Source: DASSJF01 sp035934535 (GTDB lineage: Bacteria; Sysuimicrobiota; Sysuimicrobiia; Sysuimicrobiales; Segetimicrobiaceae). From it: a stretch of DNA of 27,405 nt. The notes under the pieces were generated by a model. The model was not told the DNA's origin. It was given only the letters and a program-made list of their open reading frames with translations, and searched no databases. The position numbers were made by a program, and so were the translations under genes. Location: NCBI GenBank assembly GCA_035934535.1, contig DASYXS010000098.1:1-27405 (forward strand). The letters are read 5' to 3'. Below are positions 1 through 9,821 of this stretch, in pieces; positions within the stretch are counted from its first letter, which is position 1; the number at the start of each line of letters is the position of its first letter.

Positions 1-1
1 G

Positions 2-67
2 CTGGAGATGCTCGCCGGCAAGCGCGACCGCAACCCGCCCCGCAAGCACGGCAACATCCCGCTTTAG
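2..67 (+). CDS. Acyl-CoA (propionyl-CoA) carboxylase carboxyltransferase subunit, C-terminal end only
   Basis: Only the last 21 codons lie in the window, ending at a TAG. The tail KRDRNPPRKHGNIPL is the characteristic C-terminus of the PccB/MmdA carboxyltransferase family, which moves the carboxyl group from carboxybiotin to propionyl-CoA (or the reverse in methylmalonyl-CoA decarboxylases). The following biotin carboxylase, biotin carrier, mutase and epimerase genes support a propionyl-CoA carboxylase role. The 5' part is outside the window, so intactness cannot be judged. Confidence 0.8.
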   Translation: MEMLAGKRDRNPPRKHGNIPL

Positions 68-123
68 GCGGCCCGGCCCGCCTCCGGCATGACTCCGCGC
101 GGCGCGGAGCGAACAGCCTGATC

Positions 124-1619
<1,496 letters not shown>

Positions 1620-1623
<4 letters not shown>

Positions 1624-2252
1624 AGACGTATCATCTGCGCGTGGACGGCGTCGCGGTCGAGGTCGCGGTCGAGGAGGTGCCGGCGGATTCCGCGGCGGGT
1701 CACCCTGTCGGTCAAGGTGTGGGCGTGCGCATCACGGCCGTTCGCCGGCTCGACGATCCCGCGACACCCGGCGACGGTCTCCGTGCCGGACGGCCGCGCC
1801 GCGTCGACCTCGCCGAGGTCGTGCCCGGCTGCTACTCGTTCCTGCTCGACGGACGCTCGCACACATTGGTCGTCGCCGCCTGGCGAAGCGGCGGACCGAG
1901 CGGCGGGCACCATGCCGGGGGGCCGGCCTCCGGAGGAGGCGCCGGTCCTCTGCACCTGCTCCTCGACGGCATCGCGGTCACCGCCGACATTGGCCGGTCC
2001 CGGCGCGTCCGGAGCGGGGGGCCGGCCGGCGGGGGGACGGCCGGCCAGGTCCGCGCTCCCATGCCGGGGCTCGTCGTGGCCATCCAAGCCGGGCCTGGGA
2101 CCGCGGTCGTGCCGGGGCAGCCGCTCATTATAATGGAGGCGATGAAGATGCAGATGGAGATCCGCGCCCCGCATGCCGGGGTCGTCCGCGAGGTGCGGGT
2201 GAGTCCGGGTCAGGACGTGGCGGGCAACGATCTCCTCGTGACGGTCGACTAG
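1620..2252 (+). CDS. Biotin carboxyl carrier protein of acyl-CoA carboxylase
   Basis: A 210-residue protein whose ATG overlaps the biotin carboxylase stop (ATGA at 1620-1623), indicating translational coupling. The last 70 residues form a biotinyl domain with PMPGLVVAI, then EAMKMQMEI; the biotin-accepting lysine is Lys176 (Met175-Lys176-Met177). The first 120 residues (LRVDGVAVEV, YSFLLDGRSHTLVV, LHLLLDGIAV) contain repeated short beta strands resembling the BT (interaction) region of propionyl-CoA carboxylase alpha chains, followed by a Gly-rich linker. Its role is to shuttle carboxybiotin between the carboxylase and carboxyltransferase subunits. The split carrier plus a separate carboxylase is unlike the fused PccA of actinobacteria and animals. 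Confidence 0.93.
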
Positions 2253-2266
2253 GGGGAATCATTCAG

Positions 2267-3861
<1,595 letters not shown>

Positions 3862-3865
<4 letters not shown>

Positions 3866-4272
3866 GCGGCCCCGCGCGCGGCCTCGCGCATCTTGCGATC
3901 ATCGTCCGCGATCTCGACGCGCAGACGGCCGTTCCGCTGCTGGCACTCGGCCTCGCCGTCCGGGACCGAACGGTCCTGCCTGGGGAGGACGCGGCGGTGT
4001 CCTTCGTGCCGGTAGGGGCGGCCGAAGTCGAGCTGGTCCAACCGCTGTCGCCCCACGGGCCGCTTGGGCGGTTTCTCGAGGGCCGGGGCGAAGCCATTCA
4101 TCATCTTGCTCTCCGGGTGCCCGATCTCGAGGCGGCGATCGCGAGGGCTACCGGGGCCGGGCTGCGCTTCGCCGGGCCGGCGCCGAGAACGGGCGCCCAC
4201 GGTACACGGATCGCGTTTGTGCATCCCGCATACCTGAGGGGGTTGCTGTTCGAGCTTGTCGAAAGCCGTTAG
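3862..4272 (+). CDS. mce: Methylmalonyl-CoA epimerase
   Basis: A 136-residue glyoxalase/VOC-fold protein, the usual length for this enzyme, which interconverts (S)- and (R)-methylmalonyl-CoA between the carboxylase and mutase steps. Two betaalphabetabetabeta modules are visible: GLAHLAIIVRDLD near residue 7 and IHHLALRVPDLEAA near 79. Likely metal ligands are His10, Gln60, His81 (of the His80-His81 pair) and Glu131 in the final FELVE strand. I chose GTG 3862, which overlaps the mutase stop as GTGA and places the first VOC strand at residue 8. An ATG upstream at 3829 in the same frame would only add residues overlapping the mutase. It is the last gene of the propionate operon. Confidence 0.92.
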
Positions 4273-4313
4273 GGTGTGAAGATTTGTGGGAATTCGCTGA
4301 CGGGGTTTGCGGT

Positions 4314-4343
4314 TTGCATTGACTTCAGTCTATATGTTATAGT
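4314..4343 (+). promoter_or_regulatory. Candidate promoter with a palindrome in the spacer
   Basis: TTGCAT (4314-4319), an 18-nt spacer and TATAGT (4338-4343) form a plausible but imperfect sigma-A promoter pointing at the G5/3D gene. The spacer contains the palindrome GACTTCAGTC (4321-4330), a position used by MerR-type activators and many repressors. The -35 match is weak. Confidence 0.4.
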
Positions 4344-4367
4344 CCCGACGTAGACTGGAGTCTATAG
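4319..4367. repeat. Two tandem GACTNNAGTC palindromic boxes, likely operator pair
   Basis: Box A is tGACTTCAGTCTATA (core 4321-4330). Box B is aGACTGGAGTCTATA (core 4353-4362), which extends to the perfect palindrome TAGACTGGAGTCTA at 4351-4364. Cores are 32 bp apart, about three helical turns, so two dimers would sit on one DNA face. Both are followed by TATA. They lie between the propionate operon and the G5/3D gene; the regulator is not identifiable from the window. Confidence 0.5.
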
Positions 4368-4413
4368 TTTTCGGGTTCTAGGACACCCTCCCACGTCGCA
4401 CCAGGACTCGACG

Positions 4414-4431
4414 CCTTGCCGGCAGGCAAGG
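4414..4431 (+). other. Hairpin in leader of the G5/3D gene
   Basis: CCTTGCC-GGCA-GGCAAGG forms a perfect 7-bp stem with a 4-nt loop. No T-run follows, so it is not a standard intrinsic terminator. A second G+C hairpin, GCGGGCC-CTGC-GGCCCGC, lies at 4469-4486. Nothing else is seen in the rest of 4368-4521. Confidence 0.45.
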
Positions 4432-4521
4432 ATTAGGACTCATTTATTGTTCATATGCTCGTCCGGCTGCGGGCCCTGCGGCCCGCGGTGCTGGGCGTGA
4501 GTCTGTCGAGAGGGGGGATGT

Positions 4522-5559
4522 ATGCCGCCACATTTGCTGACGCTGCCGGCCCGGTCCCCCCGCGCCGGGAGTGTCCGTCAGGTGATTCTGACGTGCCTGT
4601 TGATCGGTCTCGTGTACCCCGTCTATCTCGCAGTCGATATTTGGGGGCTGCCGTTCGGCCGCACGGTCCATATCCATGCCGACGGCCGGAATCTCACCTT
4701 CCGTTCTTTCCGCCGGACGGTGGGCGACGCCGTGGAGTCCGCTCAAATTCCGCTCCAACCCGGTGATCGGACGCTGCCGGACGCCCGGACGTTACTCTGG
4801 CCGGGCGTCGAGATCAGGGTCATCCGGGCCGTCCCCGTGACCCTCAGGCTCGGACAGACGACCTCGCCGGTGCGGGTGGCCGCCGCGTCGGTCGGTGACG
4901 CGCTGCGCGTGATGGGCGTCACGCTCGGGCCGATCGATCGGGTTTATCCCCGCACAACCGAGGCGGTGTACCCCGGAATGCACATCACGGTCGAGCGACG
5001 CGCATGGCACACCTGGATCGAACAGCGGCCGGTCGCGTACTCGTCCCGCGTCGTCGCCGACCCGCAGGTGGACATAGGCAACCGCATCGTCCGTACTCCC
5101 GGCCGCGCGGGGGTGGATCAGCGGGTCATCGAGGCGCTGTACGCGAACGATCGTCCGGCGGCGATGGTCGTGCACCAGTGGACCGTCGCGCAGCCCGCCG
5201 CGCCGGAGGTGATCGCGGTGGGGACGCGCGCGATGATCGCCTCGCGCGGCGACTTCGCCGGGCACGAGTATCTGATGCTCGAGGCCACCGCCTACTATTC
5301 GGGTCCGAACAACTTCGGCGGTGCGATAGGGCCGCGGACCGCGACCGGCCTCCTGGCCCAGCGCGGCGTGGTGGCGGTCGACCCGTCCGTGATCCCCCTC
5401 GGCAGCCGCCTCTTTATCGACGGCTACGGCTACGCGGTCGCCGGGGACACCGGCGGGGCGATCCAGGGGATGCGCATCGATCTGTGCTTCAACAGCTACG
5501 ACGAGGCGATTCGTTTCGGACGCCGGACGGTCAAGGTCTACATCATCGATCGCCACTAG
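4522..5559 (+). CDS. YabE-like secreted cell-wall protein: DUF348, G5 and 3D domains
   Basis: A 345-residue protein with a short basic N-terminus and a hydrophobic segment at about 21-38 (signal anchor). Two DUF348 repeats follow (about 52-100 and 112-155), then a G5 domain (about 160-250, ending VIAVGT) and a C-terminal 3D domain. The three aspartates that name the 3D domain are Asp287 (VAVDPSVIPLG), Asp309 (GDTGGA) and Asp320 (RIDLCF). The fold is a double-psi barrel like the MltA catalytic core, so a peptidoglycan lytic activity is likely. B. subtilis yabE has the same layout and also lies just upstream of ksgA. ATG 4522 follows a purine-rich AGAGGGGGG; an ATG at 4518 is in another frame. 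No c-di-AMP riboswitch, common before such genes, was recognised. Confidence 0.9.
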   Translation: MPPHLLTLPARSPRAGSVRQVILTCLLIGLVYPVYLAVDIWGLPFGRTVHIHADGRNLTFRSFRRTVGDAVESAQIPLQPGDRTLPDARTLLWPGVEIRVIRAVPVTLRLGQTTSPVRVAAASVGDALRVMGVTLGPIDRVYPRTTEAVYPGMHITVERRAWHTWIEQRPVAYSSRVVADPQVDIGNRIVRTPGRAGVDQRVIEALYANDRPAAMVVHQWTVAQPAAPEVIAVGTRAMIASRGDFAGHEYLMLEATAYYSGPNNFGGAIGPRTATGLLAQRGVVAVDPSVIPLGSRLFIDGYGYAVAGDTGGAIQGMRIDLCFNSYDEAIRFGRRTVKVYIIDRH

Positions 5560-6430
5560 TCCATCCGACGAATTCGCGGCGCCGGCGGCCGCGACGCCGG
5601 CCGGTGCACGCGCGCTGCTGCGGCAGTTTGGGATCCGGCCTACCAAACGCTGGGGCCAGCACTTCCTCGTCAGTGCCCGCGCGCTCGGGTTGATTCTTGC
5701 CGCGGCGGAACTGACCCGCGACGACGCGGTATTGGAAATCGGCGCGGGGTTGGGCACCCTTACCGAGGCGTTGGCGGCGCGCGCCGGCCTCGTGACCGCG
5801 ATCGAGGTGGATCGACGGCTGGTCGACGTGCTGCGCGCGCGGCTCGGCGGGTTCCCGAACGTCCGGATCGTGCAGGGCGACGCGCTCCACGCCGACCTGC
5901 CGGCTTTGTTCGTCGGCTTGTCCGTGCGCAAGACGGTGGCGAACCTGCCGTACAATATCGCCGCGCCGCTGCTCCTTCGGCTGCTCGATCCCGCGCTGTC
6001 GATCGCGCGCCTGGTCGTCACCGTGCAGCGGGAGGTGGCGGAGCGAGTGGTCGCCCGCGCGGGCACGCCGCCCTACGGACGGTTGTCGATCGCCGTGCAG
6101 TACCGCGCGACCGCGCGGATCGTCGGGCGCATCCCGCCCGGCGCGTTCCTGCCGGCGCCGGACGTGGATTCCGCGATCCTGGCGCTGGCGCCGCACGCGC
6201 GGCCGCCGGTCGCGGTCGCGGATGAAGCGGCCTTCTTCCGCGTGGTGGCGGCAGGGTTCGGCCACCGGCGCAAGACGCTCGCCAACGCGCTGGCGCAGGG
6301 ACTCGAGGTGGCGCCGTCCGCCGTCGAGGCGGCGTGCCGGGCGGCCGGGGTGGATCCCCGCGCGCGGGCCGAGGCGCTCGATCTCGAGGCCTTCGCGGCG
6401 CTGACGGGGGCCCTCTTCGGAACCGCCTGA
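5549..6430 (+). CDS. ksgA: 16S rRNA dimethyladenosine transferase KsgA (RsmA); start codon unclear
   Basis: It dimethylates the two adjacent adenines near the 3' end of 16S rRNA using S-adenosylmethionine. The family N-terminus FGIRPTKRWGQHFL is encoded at about 5627-5668, the SAM loop EIGAGLGTLTEA at about 5735-5770 and the catalytic NLPYN at 5942-5956. The odd point is the start. In this frame the first ATG/GTG/TTG is TTG 5690, which would remove the conserved QHFL motif. The frame is open upstream to a TGA near 5390 without any ordinary start. Candidates are ATC 5549 (AAGG at 5533-5536, 12 nt upstream; 293 residues) or CTG 5615/5618. A sequencing indel is also possible. I give 5549 as the outer limit. 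The stop abuts the convergent LCP gene with no bases between, so no terminator separates them. Confidence 0.88.
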   Translation: MATSPSDEFAAPAAATPAGARALLRQFGIRPTKRWGQHFLVSARALGLILAAAELTRDDAVLEIGAGLGTLTEALAARAGLVTAIEVDRRLVDVLRARLGGFPNVRIVQGDALHADLPALFVGLSVRKTVANLPYNIAAPLLLRLLDPALSIARLVVTVQREVAERVVARAGTPPYGRLSIAVQYRATARIVGRIPPGAFLPAPDVDSAILALAPHARPPVAVADEAAFFRVVAAGFGHRRKTLANALAQGLEVAPSAVEAACRAAGVDPRARAEALDLEAFAALTGALFGTA

Positions 6431-7735
6431 CTACGGGGTGGCCGCCGGGACGACCAGGCCGTCGTAATCGCGGCCGAGCACGAGCGTAAACTGAGCGCCG
6501 CCGGCGCCGCCCGCGGTGGCGACCCGAGTGATCCGCGTGGCGCCGGCAATGACGGCCGCTACGCGGGGGTCCCCCCCGTGCACGATCAGCGCGCTCTCGG
6601 CGGCATCGGGCGCGGACGTGACGCGCGCCGGCCGGACTCCCAGCGCGTCGAGCCTCGCCAGGGCGTCGTTCACGGCGTCACGGCCGGCGCCGGAGGTGAC
6701 GACCTCGACCGTGTTCTGCGCGAGATCGGCGGCGTTCACGCCGTAGAACATCCGCAGCACGAGGGCGCGATCCTCGGCCGGGTTGGGCAGCCAGTCGGAC
6801 GTCCCGAAGCGCCCCGGCAGCGTCTCCCGGTCGAGCGCCCCCTTGGGCAGCCGGGCGCTGAACCAGCCGAGCGCGATCAGCTGTTCCGGCCGGAGATTGG
6901 TGCCGACGTCCTCCCGGAACACTTTCAAGATGCGGCCGGCGTGGAAGACGACCTGGGGACGCCGCAGCTCCGTGATCAGCGCGTCGACGACCTGCTGCTG
7001 CCGTTTGATGCGGCCGATGTCGCCGAGCGCGTCGTGCCGGAAGCGCGCGTATTCGATCGCCGCCTGTCCGCCCAGCCGGCGGTTGCCCTTCTTCAGATGG
7101 ATGTGGAGGCCGTCCCAGTTGTCATCGTAATTGAGGTCCGCCTCGATGCGGATGGTCACGCCGCCCACCGCGTCAATGAGGTGCACATACCCCCGCGTCT
7201 GGATCGTAATGTAATAGGGGAACGCGGCCCCTGTGAAATTCTCGACGGTGCGCCGCGCCAGCGCCGCTTTCCCGTAGGCGTACGCCGCGTTGATCTTGTC
7301 GGTGCCATGCCCCGGGATCGCCGCGCGGGTGTCGCGCGGAATGCTCAGGAGGTTGACCTGCCTGTCCGCGGGGTCGAAGCTCACGGCGATGAGCGTGTCC
7401 GTGCGGCTGACGGGGTAGACGATCTTCGGGTTCTGGTCGCTGACCGTCCGGTCGAGCCCCATCACGAGGATGTTCGTCCGTCCGGTCACGCGGAAGGGCC
7501 ATCCGAACGTGGGTCCCGCGGGCTGCGCGCGCAGCGCCGCAACCACGATCCCCGTCCCGAGCGCGGCGGCGAAGGCGATGAGGAGACCGCGGAGGGCGCC
7601 CGACGCGAGGCGCGGCCAGAGCGGTCGCGGGGACCGGCCGGAACCGGCCGGGCGCGGCGCGCCCGGCGGCGCGCCATCCTGGAGCGGAGAGACCGGCGGC
7701 TTCTGAATGGACATGGACACCATACTAGGCGCCAC
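6431..7735 (-). CDS. LytR-CpsA-Psr (LCP) family cell-envelope glycopolymer transferase
   Basis: A 434-residue type II membrane protein: proline-rich cytoplasmic N-terminus, one membrane span (about 48-68, LLIAFAAALGTGIVVAAL), LCP catalytic domain (about 85-240) and a C-terminal LytR_C domain (about 325-434). LCP hallmarks are ILVMGLD, RTDTLIAVSFD, LSIPRDTR, DKINAAYAYG and EYARFRHDALGDIGRIKRQQQ, with the arginines and aspartates that hold polyprenyl pyrophosphate. The family attaches lipid-linked glycopolymers to peptidoglycan or protein. It is the only clear minus-strand gene and is convergent with ksgA. The longest start is GTG 7735; ATG 7723 or ATG 7714 are equally possible because no strong ribosome site is visible. 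It sits inside an otherwise Bacillus-like gene order that does not include an LCP gene. Confidence 0.92.
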   Translation of the reverse strand: MAPSMVSMSIQKPPVSPLQDGAPPGAPRPAGSGRSPRPLWPRLASGALRGLLIAFAAALGTGIVVAALRAQPAGPTFGWPFRVTGRTNILVMGLDRTVSDQNPKIVYPVSRTDTLIAVSFDPADRQVNLLSIPRDTRAAIPGHGTDKINAAYAYGKAALARRTVENFTGAAFPYYITIQTRGYVHLIDAVGGVTIRIEADLNYDDNWDGLHIHLKKGNRRLGGQAAIEYARFRHDALGDIGRIKRQQQVVDALITELRRPQVVFHAGRILKVFREDVGTNLRPEQLIALGWFSARLPKGALDRETLPGRFGTSDWLPNPAEDRALVLRMFYGVNAADLAQNTVEVVTSGAGRDAVNDALARLDALGVRPARVTSAPDAAESALIVHGGDPRVAAVIAGATRITRVATAGGAGGAQFTLVLGRDYDGLVVPAATP

Positions 7736-7836
7736 ACGGGCGCCGTTTCAAGGCTTGTCTTCTATACTCTGCTCAGGTCCGGAAGGTTCCTAACGCGGGG
7801 GGCCGAGCCCGCCGGCCGGTCCGTGACACGCGAAAA

Positions 7837-7850
7837 GAACGTTAACGTTC
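7837..7850. promoter_or_regulatory. Perfect 14-bp palindrome, candidate operator
   Basis: GAACGTTAACGTTC is fully self-complementary and lies about 20 bp upstream of GATAAT (7862-7867). The half-site GAACGTT recurs at 7955-7961 within the CCACGAACG hairpin. B. subtilis PurR boxes have a central CGAAC element, and purR is in the downstream operon, so autoregulation is one possibility. This is inference only. Confidence 0.4.
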
Positions 7851-7973
7851 AGGGAAGGAACGATAATGAGAGGGGCGAAGTGGTAGCGCGCGGAAGTAAC
7901 CGTCCCTGGTATGGGGTGACGGATGCGAGGCTCACGCACAGCACCGATGGCCACGAACGTTTCGTTCGTGGGG

Positions 7974-8010
7974 CAACCCGCGGAACCGCTATGTGGCGGA
8001 CCGCGGGTTG
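7974..8010 (+). other. Strong two-tier hairpin just upstream of ispE
   Basis: CAACCCGCGG (7974-7983) pairs perfectly with CCGCGGGTTG (8001-8010). Inside it CCGC (7986-7989) pairs with GCGG (7996-7999) around TATGTG. It is directly preceded by the 9-bp hairpin at 7951-7971. The structure ends 23 nt before the ispE ribosome site. Confidence 0.6.
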
Positions 8011-8049
8011 TGTGTTAGTAGCGCCGGTAACGTGGAGGAGGCTCCCGCG

Positions 8050-8916
8050 GTGAAGGAACTGCACCTCAACGCGTACGCCAAGATCAATCTCACGCTCGAT
8101 GTGCTCGGCGACCGCCCGGACGGGTACCACGATATCGAGACGATTCTGCACACGGTTGAACTGCACGACTCGATCACGCTCCGTGAGAACGGCGAGGCGA
8201 TCACCGTGCGGTGCGCCAGTCCGGACGTGCCCGCGGACACGCAGAACATCGTCCACCGCGCGGCGGCGCTGCTGAAGGACACCTTCCAGGTGCCGCGCGG
8301 CGTCGAGGTCGAGTTGACGAAGTGCATTCCGATCGCCTCAGGACTGGGGGGCGGGTCGAGCGACGCCGCGGTCACGCTGCTCGGTCTCGCGCAGATGTGG
8401 AAGCTGCGGCTCGGCGAGCGCCAACTGCTGGATCTCGCCGGGCAGATCGGCTCCGACGTGCCGTTCTTCCTCGCCGGCGGCGCCGCGCTGGCGATGGGGC
8501 GGGGGGAGCGGATTCGGGTGCTGCGGCCGCTGCCGACGACCTGGGTCGTGCTCGCGCGACCGCTGGTGCAGGTTCCGACCGAGTGGGCCTACCGTGAGCT
8601 CAACCACGACACGCCGCGGCGGCGGCCCGACACGCACGCGGTCATGCGCGCGCTGGACGCCGAGGATCCCGCGGAGGTCGGCCGCCTGCTCTGCAACGTG
8701 TTTGAAGATGTGGTCGAGACACACCACCCCGCCGTCCGAGCCCTCCGCGAGCGCATGGCGGCGCAGCATCCGCTCGGCGTTTCCATGTCGGGGACCGGGC
8801 CCGTTCTGTTCGCGCTCGCGGCCAAAGAATCGGAGGCGCGCAGTCTCGGCGAGGCTCTTGCGGGGGAGGCCGGGTACGAGGTCTTCGTGACGCGGACCTT
8901 CGCCGAAGAACGGTAG
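8050..8916 (+). CDS. ispE: 4-diphosphocytidyl-2-C-methyl-D-erythritol kinase IspE
   Basis: A 288-residue GHMP-fold kinase that phosphorylates CDP-ME in the MEP isoprenoid pathway. The GHMP ATP loop P-I-A-S-G-L-G-G-G-S-S-D is at 94-105. The catalytic pair corresponds to Lys11 (AYAKINL) and Asp136 (GSDVPFF). The C-terminal GHMP motif is MSGTGPVLFAL. I chose GTG 8050 because GGAGGAG (8034-8040) lies 9 nt upstream and the family start follows directly; an in-frame ATG at 7993 falls inside the leader hairpin and would add 19 unrelated residues. It is the first gene of an ispE-nucleotidyltransferase-purR-GNAT run, echoing the ispE-purR order of Bacillus. Confidence 0.96.
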   Translation: MKELHLNAYAKINLTLDVLGDRPDGYHDIETILHTVELHDSITLRENGEAITVRCASPDVPADTQNIVHRAAALLKDTFQVPRGVEVELTKCIPIASGLGGGSSDAAVTLLGLAQMWKLRLGERQLLDLAGQIGSDVPFFLAGGAALAMGRGERIRVLRPLPTTWVVLARPLVQVPTEWAYRELNHDTPRRRPDTHAVMRALDAEDPAEVGRLLCNVFEDVVETHHPAVRALRERMAAQHPLGVSMSGTGPVLFALAAKESEARSLGEALAGEAGYEVFVTRTFAEER

Positions 8917-8924
8917 CGGGCGGC

Positions 8925-9821
8925 GTGCCGCCCGAAGAGAGTCCGGCCGCCGCGCCCCGCGAAGCCCGCGTCGACGCGGTCGTGCTGGCCGGCGGCCCGC
9001 CGGACGCGACGCTGACCGGCGGGGCCTTGCCGAAAGCGTTCGCCGCGGTCGGCTCGTCGACCATGGTCGAGCGCGTCATCGCGGCGTTGCGCGGCGCGCA
9101 GATCCGCCGCGTCGCCGTTGTGGGTCCCGTTCCGCTGCCTCCGGCCGTGGCCGCCGCGGCGACGCTCGCGGTTCCGGCGGTGGGGGGACTTCTCGATAAT
9201 CTCGTCGCGGGACTCGCCGCGCTTGACGAAGGCGTGGCGGCCGGCTCACCGCCGGCCGCGACGAGCGCAACGCTGCGCGAACCCGTGCCCGTGCTCGTGG
9301 CGGCCGCAGACGTGCCGCTCCTGACGGCCGCGGCGGTGGCGGGGTTTCTCGAGGCCGCGCAGGCCGCGGGCGCCGACGTCGCCTACGCGGTCGTCCCCCG
9401 CGAGGACGTCGTCCGCGCGGCGCCCGGCGTGCGCAAGACGTTCGTGCGTTTGGCGGACGGGGAGTTCACCGGCGGCAGCCTCGTGCTGCTGCGTCCCGGC
9501 GCGTTCGCCCGCGCCCGGCCCGTGATCGAGCGCGCGGTGCAGGCGCGCAAGCGTCCGTGGGAACTGGCGCGTCTGTTCGGTCTCGCCGCGATCGCCGGGC
9601 TGGTCACGGGCCGGCTGCGGATCGCGGCGCTCGAGCGGCGGGCGGAGGCCCTCGCGGGACTCCGCGCCCGCGCCATCATCTGCCGCGACGCCGGTGTCGC
9701 GCTCGACGTCGACACGCCGGAGATGCTCGCGTTCGTCCGGCTGCGCCTCGCCGCCGCGGACACCCTCGCCGGGCCCCCCGCGTCCCGCGGGGCCGCGGAC
9801 GCCGCGGGGGAGGCCACGTGA
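8925..9821 (+). CDS. MobA/GlmU-like NTP transferase family protein
   Basis: A 298-residue protein with the fold signature of nucleotidyltransferases: DAVVLAGG near residue 17, the lysine of LPKAF, and VLVAAADVPLL near 122 with the metal-binding aspartate. The usual glycine-arginine element after LAGG (GxGxR) is replaced by a longer PPDATLTGG stretch, so its nucleotide preference cannot be predicted. The C-terminal half (FTGGSLVLLRPGAF, later VALDVDTPEMLAFV) matches MobA-like proteins, whose final DIDTPED-type motif is recognisable. It starts at GTG 8925, 8 nt after ispE, and overlaps purR by GTGA. A role in molybdopterin cytidylylation or sugar-nucleotide synthesis is possible. The location between ispE and purR suggests an envelope or precursor role, but that is inference. 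Confidence 0.8.
   Translation: MPPEESPAAAPREARVDAVVLAGGPPDATLTGGALPKAFAAVGSSTMVERVIAALRGAQIRRVAVVGPVPLPPAVAAAATLAVPAVGGLLDNLVAGLAALDEGVAAGSPPAATSATLREPVPVLVAAADVPLLTAAAVAGFLEAAQAAGADVAYAVVPREDVVRAAPGVRKTFVRLADGEFTGGSLVLLRPGAFARARPVIERAVQARKRPWELARLFGLAAIAGLVTGRLRIAALERRAEALAGLRARAIICRDAGVALDVDTPEMLAFVRLRLAAADTLAGPPASRGAADAAGEAT

Larger units (their letters stand above)
7736..8049. other. Structured intergenic leader between LCP and ispE (314 nt)
   Basis: No gene is seen. It holds a perfect 14-bp palindrome GAACGTTAACGTTC (7837-7850), a GATAAT -10-like hexamer (7862-7867) and four candidate hairpins: CCGTC/GACGG (7900-7922), TGCG/CGCA (7924-7938), CCACGAACG-TTT-CGTTCGTGG (7951-7971) and the strongest, CAACCCGCGG/CCGCGGGTTG (7974-8010, with an inner CCGC/GCGG stem). 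The ispE ribosome site follows at 8034-8040. No known riboswitch class was recognised. None of the hairpins has a T-run. The inverted LCP gene must also be promoted from here. Confidence 0.6.

Noticed and set aside
4368..4521. Possible c-di-AMP (ydaO) riboswitch before the yabE-like gene
   Set aside because: Such genes often carry one, but none of the conserved ydaO segments could be found; only two simple hairpins are seen.
7774..7786. CAGGTCCGGAAGG, resembling the conserved loop of signal recognition particle RNA
   Set aside because: The following bases are TTCCTAAC rather than AAGCAGCC, and the flanks do not form the SRP hairpin; most likely chance.
7866..7886. Six-codon reading frame (MRGAKW) after AGGGAAGGAA in the ispE leader, a possible leader peptide
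   Set aside because: The ATG overlaps a GATAAT -10-like hexamer, so it may not be transcribed; a six-codon frame is too short to trust without conservation.
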